Origin: Candidatus Gastranaerophilales bacterium
Lineage (GTDB): Bacteria; Cyanobacteriota; Vampirovibrionia; Gastranaerophilales; Gastranaerophilaceae
DNA: 39,385 nt
Direction: 5' to 3'
Assembly (NCBI GenBank): GCA_944326915.1
Contig: CALVFT010000004.1
Coordinates: 1 to 39,385, forward strand
Shown piece by piece: positions 16,263 through 23,866 of the stretch (position 1 is the first letter of the stretch; every line of letters starts with the position of its first letter). The position numbers and the translations under genes were made by a program. The notes beneath the pieces were generated by a model that was given only the letters and a program-made list of their open reading frames with translations, was not told where the DNA came from and searched no databases.

Positions 16263-16814
16263 ATGTTTAAAAATATTGTTGAAAATATATTTGGAAAACT
16301 TTTTGTTAAAGGAGATTTAATTGGTTCCAAAAATGGCATAATGGTGTTTAAACAAATTGCTAAAGACGGAACACAGACTATCAGATCTTTCAAAAATTTT
16401 AAACCGTTTAAAGTTGTGACTAAAAAGCAAATTTCTGATATGCCGGATGGAAAGCATGTCTATACAGATGCAAAACATATTTTTACAGAAGTTGAAGATT
16501 TAGTAAGTGGAGTAAAGTCTAAAATCGTTTCTACAAAATATCACGTAAATTATCATGTTGATCCTATTTTAAGCGAAGAATCTCCAAAACATTTTATATC
16601 AGATTTACAAAGAGTAAAAATTTATCCGGATGGAAAACAATCAAAACTTCATGTCATAAACATGTCAGATAGTATTAGTATGCATAAAGAAGACGTAAAT
16701 GGTAAGAAAGTTCTAACTAAGTACAATAAAGCAAAAAATGGAAATATTGGAATGGTTGATTTCCAAACTCCATATTATAATAAGACAACACCTTCTTATC
16801 GACTTTCAATATAG
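16263..16814 (+). CDS. Protein of unknown function
   Basis: The 183-residue protein starts at ATG 16263, preceded by AAAAGGAG. It has no signal peptide and no long hydrophobic segment. It is rich in Lys, Val, Ile and His, with many short beta-like strands (GIMVFKQI; KPFKVVTKKQI; VKSKIVSTKYHVNYHV), and two similar phrases, 'MPDGKHVYTDAKHIF' and 'IYPDGKQSKLHVI', which suggest an internal repeat of a beta meander. I recognise no family. The 216-bp gap upstream holds inverted repeats (GATACA/TGTATC at 16094-16116 and ATTTTGT-TT-ACAAAAT near 16140-16160) but no convincing promoter. Confidence 0.6.
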   Translation: MFKNIVENIFGKLFVKGDLIGSKNGIMVFKQIAKDGTQTIRSFKNFKPFKVVTKKQISDMPDGKHVYTDAKHIFTEVEDLVSGVKSKIVSTKYHVNYHVDPILSEESPKHFISDLQRVKIYPDGKQSKLHVINMSDSISMHKEDVNGKKVLTKYNKAKNGNIGMVDFQTPYYNKTTPSYRLSI

Positions 16815-16871
16815 AAACATTGAATTACAATAATATAGTTAGTTTAATAAGAATTTTGAAAGATAATTTTG

Positions 16872-16900
16872 TTGCTATTTTCAAAAAAAAGTGCTACTAT
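16872..16900 (+). promoter_or_regulatory. Extended -10 promoter of pckA
   Basis: TTGCTA (16872-16877) is 17 bp from TACTAT (16895-16900), which is preceded by TGC, an extended -10. The leader to ATG 16962 would be about 55 nt, with AAAAGGAG near its end. Confidence 0.55.
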
Positions 16901-16961
16901 GATTCTATGGTTAATTTAGGATAAGAGTCGTTTATTCTGTTTATAGTAAAAGGAGATTGAT

Positions 16962-18611
16962 ATGGCTACAAAAGAATTCTTTACCAATTCTGATGAATTG
17001 AAAAAACTTTATTCTGCAGCGAGAGCAACTATTACTGCTCCGTTTTTTGGTAATAATGTAGAAGAAGTTAAATCTGTTTCAGAAGCATACAAGTTAGCTA
17101 AAAACAGCCCAGGAACTGTGGAACTAACTGGTATGCCTATTTATAAACCTGAAAAAATAGGATTGCCTCAGGGAGCAAATCAACTTTTGTTTAATGATGG
17201 TACAGTTGTTGGTCGTTGTGCCGCAGCAAGAAAAATTGTTGGTGAACCAAATTGTGATCTAAAATATCTTCTTCCAATCATAAGAGAAGCTATTTATGGA
17301 ACTCGTGATAAATTAATGTACAAAACAGAAGTCGTAGTAGGGCTTGAAGAAGATTTTATGATCAAAGCTCATTTGATGATTCCTGAAGGTTTTGAGAATA
17401 TTATGTATTCTTGGATGCTAAACTTCCAATATATTAATGAGTGCTATGCTCAAATGTATGCAGATTCAAGAGAGTTACCAGAAGGAGATATCTATGTATT
17501 CTCTGACCCTGATTGGTCACACCCTGATTTTCCTTATGGATTGACATTCTTTGACCCTGAACATAACTGTGCTGCTATTTTGGGTATGAGATATTTTGGG
17601 GAACATAAGAAAGGTACATTGACTCTTGCGTGGGGTGCTGCAGCTCGTAATGGTTACGCATCTTGCCATGGAGGTATGAAACGTTATAACCTTGATGGCG
17701 GTAAATCATTCCAAGTTGCGGTATTTGGTCTTTCTGGTTCCGGAAAATCTACTATCACTCACGCAAAACATAATAACAAGTACGATATTACAGTCCTTCA
17801 TGATGATGCGTTTATTATTAATGTGCATGATAAATACACCATTGCACTAGAGCCTGCTTATTTTGACAAGACTGCAGATTATCCTATTGGTTGTGATGAT
17901 AATAAATATATTCTTACTCAACAAAATGCCGGTGTAATCCAGTTGGCTGATGGTAAGTTAGTTTCAATTACTGAAGATATAAGAAACGGTAACGGTAGAG
18001 CTGTTAAATCTAAGTTGTGGTCACCTAATAGAGTTGATAGAATTGATCAACCGATTAACGCAATTTTCTGGTTAATGAAAGATCCTACTATTCCTCCTGT
18101 ATTGAAGTTATCTGGAGCATCTTTAGGCTCAGCTATGGGTGCTACTTTGGCAACAAAACGTTCTTCTGCAGAAAGACTTGCTGCCGGGGTTGATCCGAAT
18201 GCTTTAGTCGTAGAACCTTATGCAAATCCTTTCAGGGTATATCCTTTGGCTATTGATTATGAAAGATTTAAACAATTAATTGCTGATGGTGTTGATTGTT
18301 ATATCTTGAATACTGGTGAATTTATGGGTACAAAAGTTAAACCTGCTCATACATTAGGTATTATTGAAGCTATTGTTGAAGGTAGTGCTAACTTCCATAA
18401 ATGGGAAAATTTCTCAGATATCGAAATTATGGATATTGATGGTTTCGATGCTTCATTTAGTAATAGAGAGTACGCTGAACAGTTTGTTGCTCGTATGAAT
18501 GATAGAATTGCTTTTGTAAAATCAAGAGAAACAGAAAAGGCAGGCTTAGACAAACTACCTTCTGATGCACTAGATGCTCTTGAAGCTGTTGTCAGAGAAG
18601 TAAATCTATAA
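16962..18611 (+). CDS. pckA: Phosphoenolpyruvate carboxykinase, ATP-type, divergent
   Basis: PEPCK interconverts oxaloacetate plus ATP with PEP, CO2 and ADP in gluconeogenesis or fermentative anaplerosis. In this 549-residue protein the family landmarks can be followed: GMRYFGEHKKGTLTL (the catalytic Lys pair, usually GEMKK), SCHGGMK (usually MHCSAN, metal-binding His), the kinase-1a P-loop GLSGSGKST (about residues 256-264; usually GLSGTGKTT), HDDAF for kinase-2 (usually GDDEH) and NRVD for the Arg block. Many of these are altered at non-catalytic positions, so this is a distant branch and its substrate should not be taken for granted. It has its own promoter and terminator. AAAAGGAG precedes the ATG. 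Confidence 0.85.
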   Translation: MATKEFFTNSDELKKLYSAARATITAPFFGNNVEEVKSVSEAYKLAKNSPGTVELTGMPIYKPEKIGLPQGANQLLFNDGTVVGRCAAARKIVGEPNCDLKYLLPIIREAIYGTRDKLMYKTEVVVGLEEDFMIKAHLMIPEGFENIMYSWMLNFQYINECYAQMYADSRELPEGDIYVFSDPDWSHPDFPYGLTFFDPEHNCAAILGMRYFGEHKKGTLTLAWGAAARNGYASCHGGMKRYNLDGGKSFQVAVFGLSGSGKSTITHAKHNNKYDITVLHDDAFIINVHDKYTIALEPAYFDKTADYPIGCDDNKYILTQQNAGVIQLADGKLVSITEDIRNGNGRAVKSKLWSPNRVDRIDQPINAIFWLMKDPTIPPVLKLSGASLGSAMGATLATKRSSAERLAAGVDPNALVVEPYANPFRVYPLAIDYERFKQLIADGVDCYILNTGEFMGTKVKPAHTLGIIEAIVEGSANFHKWENFSDIEIMDIDGFDASFSNREYAEQFVARMNDRIAFVKSRETEKAGLDKLPSDALDALEAVVREVNL

Positions 18612-18626
18612 ATCTTATTGCTAATT

Positions 18627-18668
18627 AAAAAAATAGAGTTCATTTTTTTAAATGAGCTCTATTTTTTT
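18627..18668 (+). terminator. Rho-independent terminator of pckA
   Basis: AAATAGAGTTCATTT pairs with AAATGAGCTCTATTT around a T-rich loop, followed by a T run. Confidence 0.85.
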
Positions 18669-18671
18669 ACC

Positions 18672-18690
18672 CTGTGTTATAATTTCACAG
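18672..18690 (+). promoter_or_regulatory. Extended -10 with an overlapping inverted repeat before the coiled-coil gene
   Basis: TG-T-TATAAT (18675-18683) is a full extended -10. It sits inside CTGTG-N9-CACAG (18672-18690), an inverted repeat placed where a repressor would block polymerase. There is no recognisable -35 because that position lies in the preceding terminator. Confidence 0.5.
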
Positions 18691-18712
18691 TAAATCTGTT
18701 ACGGAGGTTTTT

Positions 18713-19207
18713 ATGAAAAGAAGTGCAGCAATTTCTGCTATGGGTGTTGGTATAATTTTTGTGATAGTACTGGGCATTGTAATGATTGTTAGTGCTCCAA
18801 TGCTTGCGAATAAACATAAGAAAAAGATAAATACTTATGATGAAGTTGAAGTTCAAGAACCTAGTTATAGACATGAAGAAAGAATGCCTGAAGAGCCTTC
18901 AAGAGAAACAGAGTCATATCGTACTTCTACGTCTTCTGATTCATCAAGTCAGTATAGCGATTATCAATCTAGAATTGAAAACTTGCAATATGATATTAGA
19001 AGGGTTGAAGAAGATATGAATCACAAAATTGATTCAAGTATGGATGCTATGAGAATGGAACTATCTCAAAATCAAAGGACAGTACGTGATAAATACGTAT
19101 GTTCAATTGTAAGTTATGTTGATGAGCAAGGTCAGCCTATAAGTCCTAATTCTCCTGATAAATCCAAAGCATCAAAATTTGTTTTTGAATGTGAATACAC
19201 AAGATAA
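18713..19207 (+). CDS. Membrane-anchored coiled-coil protein of unknown function
   Basis: The 164-residue protein has one N-terminal membrane helix (about residues 7-30), then a disordered stretch rich in Glu, Ser and Arg (about 40-85), a short coiled coil (about 88-125: YQSRIENLQYDIRRVEEDM) and a C-terminal small domain with two cysteines (YVCSIVSYVDEQ ... FVFECEY). The helix is followed by KHKKK, which favours a cytoplasmic position of the following part by the positive-inside rule. A structural or anchoring role is possible. I recognise no family. CGGAGG precedes the ATG. Confidence 0.65.
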   Translation: MKRSAAISAMGVGIIFVIVLGIVMIVSAPMLANKHKKKINTYDEVEVQEPSYRHEERMPEEPSRETESYRTSTSSDSSSQYSDYQSRIENLQYDIRRVEEDMNHKIDSSMDAMRMELSQNQRTVRDKYVCSIVSYVDEQGQPISPNSPDKSKASKFVFECEYTR

Positions 19208-19248
19208 AAAAATAACTGTAAGGATTTCCTTACAGTTATTTTTTTTGT
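19206..19248. terminator. Bidirectional terminator between coiled-coil and ferredoxin genes
   Basis: ATAACTGTAAGG and CCTTACAGTTAT form a perfect 12-bp stem flanked by A and T runs on both sides, so it can end transcription of both convergent genes. Confidence 0.9.
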
Positions 19249-19260
19249 TATAGTATAGAA

Positions 19261-19437
19261 CTACTCAACAACGATTACGCCTACTGGGCAAGATTCAGCT
19301 GCTTCTTTAACGCAATCAATGTTAGCTTCTACTTCAGCTTCGTTTACTGTAGCTACGTCTTCTACTTTGAATACTGCATCACAAATAGATTCGCAAGCGC
19401 CGCATCCGATGCATCCGTCTTCAATTCTTACTGTCAT
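19261..19437 (-). CDS. Monocluster [4Fe-4S] ferredoxin
   Basis: The 58-residue ferredoxin carries CIGCGACESIC and, near its end, SCPVGVI. The first three cysteines plus the Cys before Pro bind one [4Fe-4S] cluster. The remaining two cysteines (in ESIC and DCVKE) match the disulfide pair of Thermotoga-type ferredoxins. It would be a low-potential electron carrier in the cytoplasm. The start at ATG 19437 is chosen because AAGGAG lies a short way upstream and the N terminus MTVRIEDGCIG fits the family; a 21-codon in-frame extension upstream has no support. It is a separate transcript with its own promoter. Confidence 0.93.
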   Translation of the reverse strand: MTVRIEDGCIGCGACESICDAVFKVEDVATVNEAEVEANIDCVKEAAESCPVGVIVVE

Positions 19438-19456
19438 TTTCTTTCTCCTTATATTA

Positions 19457-19484
19457 TTTATAATAGTCGTGAAATTTTTCACAA
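19457..19484 (-). promoter_or_regulatory. Ferredoxin promoter with a palindrome in the spacer
   Basis: On the minus strand TTGTGA (19479-19484) is 16 bp from TATAAA (19457-19462). GTGAAA-N2-TTTCAC (19469-19482), an inverted repeat with 6-bp arms, overlaps the -35 and the spacer and is a candidate operator. Confidence 0.5.
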
Positions 19485-19524
19485 TCCAATTATAAACCAA
19501 AAATTTAAAATTTCAATTGTCCAG

Positions 19525-20700
19525 TTATGATAATAAGTGTTTTTTTATAATTTGAGCAATAAAATCAAATCCTTTTATCATTCCTAAATTTTTAGGTTCT
19601 ATGCTGTTACCAAAAATAAGTATAGGTACGTATTCTCTTGTATGGTCAGTGCCAGGGACTGTCGGGTCGCATCCGTGATCTGCTGTAACAATTAGTATAT
19701 CGTCTTCTTTTAAATGTTTTTTGATTTCAACTAAATATCTATCAACTTCTTCTATGGCATTTCCATAACCTTTTGCATCGTTTCTATGGCCATATAGCAT
19801 ATCCGTATCTACTAAATTCGTGAAAATAAATTCTTCATCATTTGTAATATTGATATCAGGATATGCAATTTTTTCTAAATCCATTTCATTTTTGATAGCT
19901 TTCAATGTTAATTCAAGACCTTCTTTGTTAGATCCTGTGTGAATAGCATGTGTAATCCCTGATTTTGAAAAGATATCTTCTATTTTTCCGATACCTATCA
20001 CCTTACATCCTTGATCTTTTAATTCGTTCATAATATTTTTTGGTGGAATCATAGAATAATCTCTTCTGTCTTTTGATATTCTTGTTGGTTTTCCATCAAT
20101 TATTTTGTAAGGTCTTGCTATTACTCTTGATACGTTGTAGTTATCTTCATCTAAAATCTTTCTTGCAATTTCGCACCATTCATAAAGTGTTTCAAGTGGT
20201 ATTAAATCTGTATCAACTGCAATTTGGAATACACTATCAGCACTTGTATATACAATAGGGAATTTTGTGTTGTGATGTTCTTCATTTAGTTCTGCTATTA
20301 CTGCTGTACCTGATGCAGGTTTATTTGCTAGTACACCATTGCAACCTGTTGATTTAATAAATTTATCAATAAGTTCCTTTGGAAAACCATTTGGGAAAGT
20401 GGCAAAAGGTTTTTCGGAAACAATCCCCATCATTTCCCAATGACCGGTTGTAGTATCTTTACCTTTTGATTTTTCCATCATAGTTCCATATTGAGCTATA
20501 GGTGAGTTTTCTTTAGCAACTCCTTTGAAGTCTTGAATATTTCCAAGCCCCATTTTTTCCATAATCGGAAGGTTTAAACCATTGTTAAATTCGCAGACAT
20601 TCCTTAGAGTGTTGCATTCTGGAATATCATTAAAATCTTTGCAGTCAGGCATCGCACCGATACCCATAGAATCAATTACTATACAAATAACTCTTTTCAA
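19525..20700 (-). CDS. deoB: Phosphopentomutase DeoB
   Basis: DeoB converts (deoxy)ribose 1-phosphate to the 5-phosphate in nucleoside salvage. The 391-residue protein has the alkaline-phosphatase-superfamily metal site: IVIDSMGIGAMPD (Asp10), GKDTTTGHWEMMG (the nucleophilic Thr near residue 85), the ADSVFQIA block, and GHRNDAKGYGNAIEE and VTADHGCDPTVPGTDHTRE near the end, all intact. It starts with TTG at 20700 (TTG AAA AGA GTT), with AGGGG eight bases upstream. No other deo gene is adjacent. Confidence 0.96.
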   Translation of the reverse strand: MKRVICIVIDSMGIGAMPDCKDFNDIPECNTLRNVCEFNNGLNLPIMEKMGLGNIQDFKGVAKENSPIAQYGTMMEKSKGKDTTTGHWEMMGIVSEKPFATFPNGFPKELIDKFIKSTGCNGVLANKPASGTAVIAELNEEHHNTKFPIVYTSADSVFQIAVDTDLIPLETLYEWCEIARKILDEDNYNVSRVIARPYKIIDGKPTRISKDRRDYSMIPPKNIMNELKDQGCKVIGIGKIEDIFSKSGITHAIHTGSNKEGLELTLKAIKNEMDLEKIAYPDINITNDEEFIFTNLVDTDMLYGHRNDAKGYGNAIEEVDRYLVEIKKHLKEDDILIVTADHGCDPTVPGTDHTREYVPILIFGNSIEPKNLGMIKGFDFIAQIIKKHLLS

Positions 20701-20756
20701 TTTATTACCCCTTTTCTTTTGCTATTATTTTAGCATAAATTTGGGTAATTTTGTAA

Positions 20757-20793
20757 GTAAAAATTAAGGTTATTGAATTTTTTCAATAACCTT
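20757..20793 (-). terminator. Terminator of the sigma factor gene
   Basis: A perfect 12-bp stem AAGGTTATTGAA/TTCAATAACCTT with a TTTT loop (20766-20793). On the minus strand it is followed by AATTTTTA. Confidence 0.75.
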
Positions 20794-20847
20794 TAAGTAA
20801 ATCTTCCAAATAAATAAACACGATGAGGAATTAATACCTACCTTTCT

Positions 20848-21762
20848 CTATTCAATGTAATTAGCTAAAACTTCTTGTCCGATTACAGAAAATCTCATTT
20901 TTTTTAGAGCTCTAAGTTCTGTTTGTCTAATACATTCTTTTGTTACGCCATATATGTTTCCGATCTCTTCCAGAGTGTATTTTGTACTGTCATTAAGTCC
21001 GTATCTCATTTTGACAACTTCTTGTTCTCTTTCTTTTAAAGTTGATATAACCATATTTATATCATTTTTTAGGTATTCAAATTCAACAGATTCAGTCGCT
21101 GAAGCTTTTTCATCTTCGATAATATCTGCTATACACATATCTTTTCCATCATTGTTTTCAATTCCGCTTTCAAGAGAAATTGTCTTTGAATAAGCGTTTA
21201 GAAATGAATCTATTTTGTCTGCGGATATATTCATTTTTTTTGCAACATCCTTAGTTTGTACACTAGTGTTATTTTCTGCTTCCATTTCTCTTTTTATTTT
21301 AGAAAATTTAGATAGTGTCTCTTGGATATATACAGGTATTTTCATACTGTATGATTGTTCTGAAATAGCTTTGAACATAGCTTGTTTTATCCACCAGCTT
21401 GCATATGTTGCAAATTTATATCCCAATTTATAATTAAATTTTTCTGCTGCTATCATAAGTCCTAAATTTCCTTCTTGGATTAGGTCAATCATAGGGATTT
21501 TTGACATATGAATAGCTTTTTTTGCAATAGTTACAACTAGTTTTAAATTAGCTTCTATAAGTTTTTGTTTTGCTTTTTCATCGCCTTCTTTTGCCAATTT
21601 AGCTAACTCTTTTTCTTCTGTTGGTGTTAAATTACGAAAATCACTTATTTCCCTTATATAATTTGATAAAACACTATCATTTGATCCGTTAACAACTTCA
21701 TTTTTTGCTGGGTTTGAAAAGTCATTTACTTTTTTCATTTTAATAAGTGAATCTTTTTTCAT
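20848..21762 (-). CDS. Sigma-70 family RNA polymerase sigma factor, group-2-like
   Basis: The 304-residue protein has region 1.2 (VLSNYIREISDFRNLTPTEE), region 2 (DLIQEGNLGLMIAAEKFNY then FATYASWWIKQAMFKAI), region 3 and region 4 (STLKEREQEVVKMRYGL; YTLEEIGNIYGVTKECIRQ). It lacks the long region 1.1 of a housekeeping sigma. Several usually invariant positions differ: region 2.4/3.0 reads SEQSYSMKIPVY where primary sigmas read ADQARTIRIPVH, and region 4.2 reads TKECIRQTELRAL where they read TRERIRQIEAKAL. It is therefore an alternative sigma with possibly changed promoter choice. AAGGAG lies about 11 nt before the ATG. A strong promoter with twin palindromes lies upstream. Confidence 0.92.
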   Translation of the reverse strand: MKKDSLIKMKKVNDFSNPAKNEVVNGSNDSVLSNYIREISDFRNLTPTEEKELAKLAKEGDEKAKQKLIEANLKLVVTIAKKAIHMSKIPMIDLIQEGNLGLMIAAEKFNYKLGYKFATYASWWIKQAMFKAISEQSYSMKIPVYIQETLSKFSKIKREMEAENNTSVQTKDVAKKMNISADKIDSFLNAYSKTISLESGIENNDGKDMCIADIIEDEKASATESVEFEYLKNDINMVISTLKEREQEVVKMRYGLNDSTKYTLEEIGNIYGVTKECIRQTELRALKKMRFSVIGQEVLANYIE

Positions 21763-21878
21763 AAATTTTAAACTCCTTCTTATTTAATTTTTGCGTTTGC
21801 AGTTTTTGCAAGGGGTGTACCTTGATACTAGGGTAACCCTTGACTTTTGAATATAAATGGACAACGAGAATATATATT

Positions 21879-21920
21879 TAGTATATACCATAGTATATAC
21901 TTTTTTAAACAATATGTAAA
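21879..21920 (-). promoter_or_regulatory. Sigma-gene promoter with tandem GTATATAC palindromes
   Basis: On the minus strand TTTACA (21915-21920), a 17-bp spacer and TATACT (21892-21897) form a good sigma-70 promoter for the sigma gene, with a leader of about 120 nt. TAGTATATAC occurs twice on the plus strand, at 21879-21888 and 21891-21900, 12 bp apart. Each contains the perfect palindrome GTATATAC. One copy covers the -10 and the other the start site. An imperfect inverted repeat (CAAGGG ... CCCTTG, about 21808-21842) lies in the leader. Confidence 0.6.
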
Positions 21921-22007
21921 GAAATGTTTTAAATATTTCTTAATAATATAAAATATTTAGTTTTTATATTTATTGTATAATTAAATTAAAGGGGAGAAAT
22001 AAATATT

Positions 22008-22484
22008 ATGAAAAAGAGAGTAATTGTAAGTATTATATTATTATTTGCGTTTTTATTCACTTCAGCAGTAGGTTTTGCAGTGACTAATTTGATGGAGAAA
22101 AAACATCCGTCAGATTATAAGATTGGTATTAAATATGAACAGGCATTAGAGTCTGATAAACCTTCTGTTGTGTTGTTTTATGCTGATTGGTGTACTTATT
22201 GCTTAAAATTTATGCCAAGATACAAAATATTGAGTATGGTCTATAAGGACAGATATAATTTTGTAATGGTGGATTGTGATGATTCTTCTTATGCAAGATT
22301 GATAAATGATATGATGATTTCAGGATTTCCTACTGTTTATATAATTGATCCGAAATATGATAATAGAGTTCACCTAACACAAGGGTTATATGTGAATACA
22401 ATGAAGTTTAGGGAAGAACTTGACAGATACTTAAGAATAAGAGAAATGCTTGATAGGGCAAATTCTTTATCTGATAAAAAATAG
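22008..22484 (+). CDS. Exported or membrane-anchored thioredoxin-like protein
   Basis: The 158-residue protein has an N-terminal hydrophobic segment (about residues 4-25) and a thioredoxin fold: VVLFYADWCTYCLKFMP with the active-site WCTYC (about residues 65-69), and the cis-proline block SGFPTVYIID. The domain therefore faces outside the cytoplasm, where it would reduce or shuffle disulfides. The active-site pair TY is unusual (GP in thioredoxin, PH in DsbA), so the direction of the reaction cannot be told. TATAAT (21976-21981) and GGGGAG precede the ATG. It is divergent from the sigma gene and shares that intergenic region. Confidence 0.85.
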   Translation: MKKRVIVSIILLFAFLFTSAVGFAVTNLMEKKHPSDYKIGIKYEQALESDKPSVVLFYADWCTYCLKFMPRYKILSMVYKDRYNFVMVDCDDSSYARLINDMMISGFPTVYIIDPKYDNRVHLTQGLYVNTMKFREELDRYLRIREMLDRANSLSDKK

Positions 22485-22538
22485 CAAAAAAAAAGACCTT
22501 GGTATTCAAGGCCTATCCGTTTAAATAAGAAGAGAGAG

Positions 22539-22558
22539 CTTTATATATTTATATAAAG
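22539..22558 (+). repeat. Inverted repeat CTTTATATA-TT-TATATAAAG before folE2
   Basis: Nine-base arms separated by 2 bp lie 62 bp upstream of the folE2 ATG, in a 136-bp gap. It could be an operator; being AT-only apart from its end bases it could also be chance. Confidence 0.4.
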
Positions 22559-22620
22559 TATGGTATTAGAAAAAAATTGCTAAAAAGAAGCGGTTTTGTT
22601 AAGAAATTTTAAGGAAAAAT

Positions 22621-23400
22621 ATGAAAGACATTCAAAATTTAAAAGACAATCGTAATGTAGATATTCAAAAAGTAGGTATAAAGCATTTAGAGCTACCTCT
22701 TATTATTCAGAGAAAAAATAATTCTAATCAGGTAGTTTGCGCAAAGGCTAAGGTAAGTGTTTCATTACCTAGAGATTATAAAGGTACTCATATGAGTCGT
22801 TTTGTTGAAGTATTGACTGAATGGCAGCATAAAAACCTTTTGGGTGTAGATATTAAGGGATGTCTTGAAAAAATAATTAAAAATCTTGAGGCTCAAAGTG
22901 GTGAATTGGAATTTAAATTTACGTATTTTGTAGATAAAAAATCTCCGGTTACAGGATTGGTGTCTCCAATGAGTTATGAATGTACTTTTGAGGGACGTAT
23001 TGAAAATAATGATTATAAATTCATTTTAGGTGTAGTGGTGCCTGTAACTACTTTATGTCCTTGTTCAAAGGAAATTTCTGATAATGGCGCTCACAATCAA
23101 AGAGCTTTTATAAAGGTTAATGTTTCATACGATGAGAGTGAGCATATTTGGCTTGAAGATTTGATTGAATTGATAGAATCTTGTGCATCTTGTCCTGTAT
23201 ATCCTCTATTGAAAAGAGAAGATGAAAAGTTTGTAACAGAAAAAGCGTGGGAAAATCCTAAATTTGTAGAAGATGTATTGCGAGATGTAGTAGTAAAACT
23301 TCGAAATCATGATGTCGTAAAAGAATTTGAAGTTGAGTGTGAAGCTTTTGAAAGTATTCATAACCATTCTGCTTGGGCTTATCAAAAAGAGGTAAAGTAA
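22621..23400 (+). CDS. folE2: GTP cyclohydrolase I, type IB (FolE2)
   Basis: FolE2 turns GTP into dihydroneopterin triphosphate, the first step of tetrahydrofolate (and queuosine precursor) synthesis. It is the zinc-independent alternative to FolE. The 259-residue protein has the FolE2 hallmarks: DNRNVDIQKVGIKHLELP at the N terminus, LPRDYKGTHMSRFVE, the catalytic CPCSKEIS (Cys146/Cys148) followed by GAHNQRA (His158), and ASCPVYPLLKREDEKFVTE. AAGGA precedes the ATG. No folate operon adjoins it. Confidence 0.96.
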   Translation: MKDIQNLKDNRNVDIQKVGIKHLELPLIIQRKNNSNQVVCAKAKVSVSLPRDYKGTHMSRFVEVLTEWQHKNLLGVDIKGCLEKIIKNLEAQSGELEFKFTYFVDKKSPVTGLVSPMSYECTFEGRIENNDYKFILGVVVPVTTLCPCSKEISDNGAHNQRAFIKVNVSYDESEHIWLEDLIELIESCASCPVYPLLKREDEKFVTEKAWENPKFVEDVLRDVVVKLRNHDVVKEFEVECEAFESIHNHSAWAYQKEVK

Positions 23401-23517
23401 CTTTTGTACTAAATTTAAATGTGTAAAGAATTTTTAAAATTTAGTTGTTATTTTATCAAAAAAAATATTTATGTATTTTAATTGTATTATATACATTTAT
23501 TAAAAAGGAGATTTGAA

Positions 23518-23814
23518 GTGCCTGTAGTTTTGGATGTAAATAGAGCATATGCTGCTACGAATTTTAACAGAACAAGTTTAAAGAATAATTCTGTAGATCT
23601 TTTGGATAGAAAGATAAGTACTGGTAAAATGAATTTAATCCAAAATGGTCTAAGTCTAAAAGGTATGGATAAAAGGTTAGCAGCTAAAGATGTTGATTTA
23701 TCTATTTTATCAAGAGTTGATTTTTCGAAAGTGAATCCTAAGACTCAGGAACTTGCAAATGGTAGAAGTTTAAATGAAGTTGTAAGAAAGCTTGTTAAGT
23801 ACGCAAAAGCATAA
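23518..23814 (+). CDS. Small protein of unknown function
   Basis: This 98-residue protein starts with GTG at 23518, seven bases after a strong AAAAAGGAG; an upstream in-frame TTG has no ribosome site. It is hydrophilic and without membrane segments or cysteines. It begins PVVLDVNRAYAATNFNRTSL and is basic (KISTGKMNLIQNGLSLKG; a final VRKLVKYAKA helix). I recognise no family. A clean terminator follows 24 bp downstream, so it forms its own transcript. The strong ribosome site and terminator support it being real. Confidence 0.65.
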   Translation: MPVVLDVNRAYAATNFNRTSLKNNSVDLLDRKISTGKMNLIQNGLSLKGMDKRLAAKDVDLSILSRVDFSKVNPKTQELANGRSLNEVVRKLVKYAKA

Positions 23815-23837
23815 ACACTATAAAATATATCAGAAAT

Positions 23838-23866
23838 AAAAAAAGCCCATAATGGGCTTTTTTTTA
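23838..23866. terminator. Bidirectional terminator between the small protein gene and the peptidase gene
   Basis: AAAAAAGCCCAT-A-ATGGGCTTTTTT is a near-perfect hairpin with A and T runs on both sides. Its last bases overlap the stop codon of the peptidase gene. Confidence 0.9.

Noticed and set aside
22485-22520. CCTTG-GTATT-CAAGG after the thioredoxin-like gene as a terminator
   Set aside because: The stem is only 5 bp and no T run follows.
22621-23400. Zur control of folE2
   Set aside because: FolE2 genes are often under Zur, but the upstream inverted repeat does not resemble a known Zur box.
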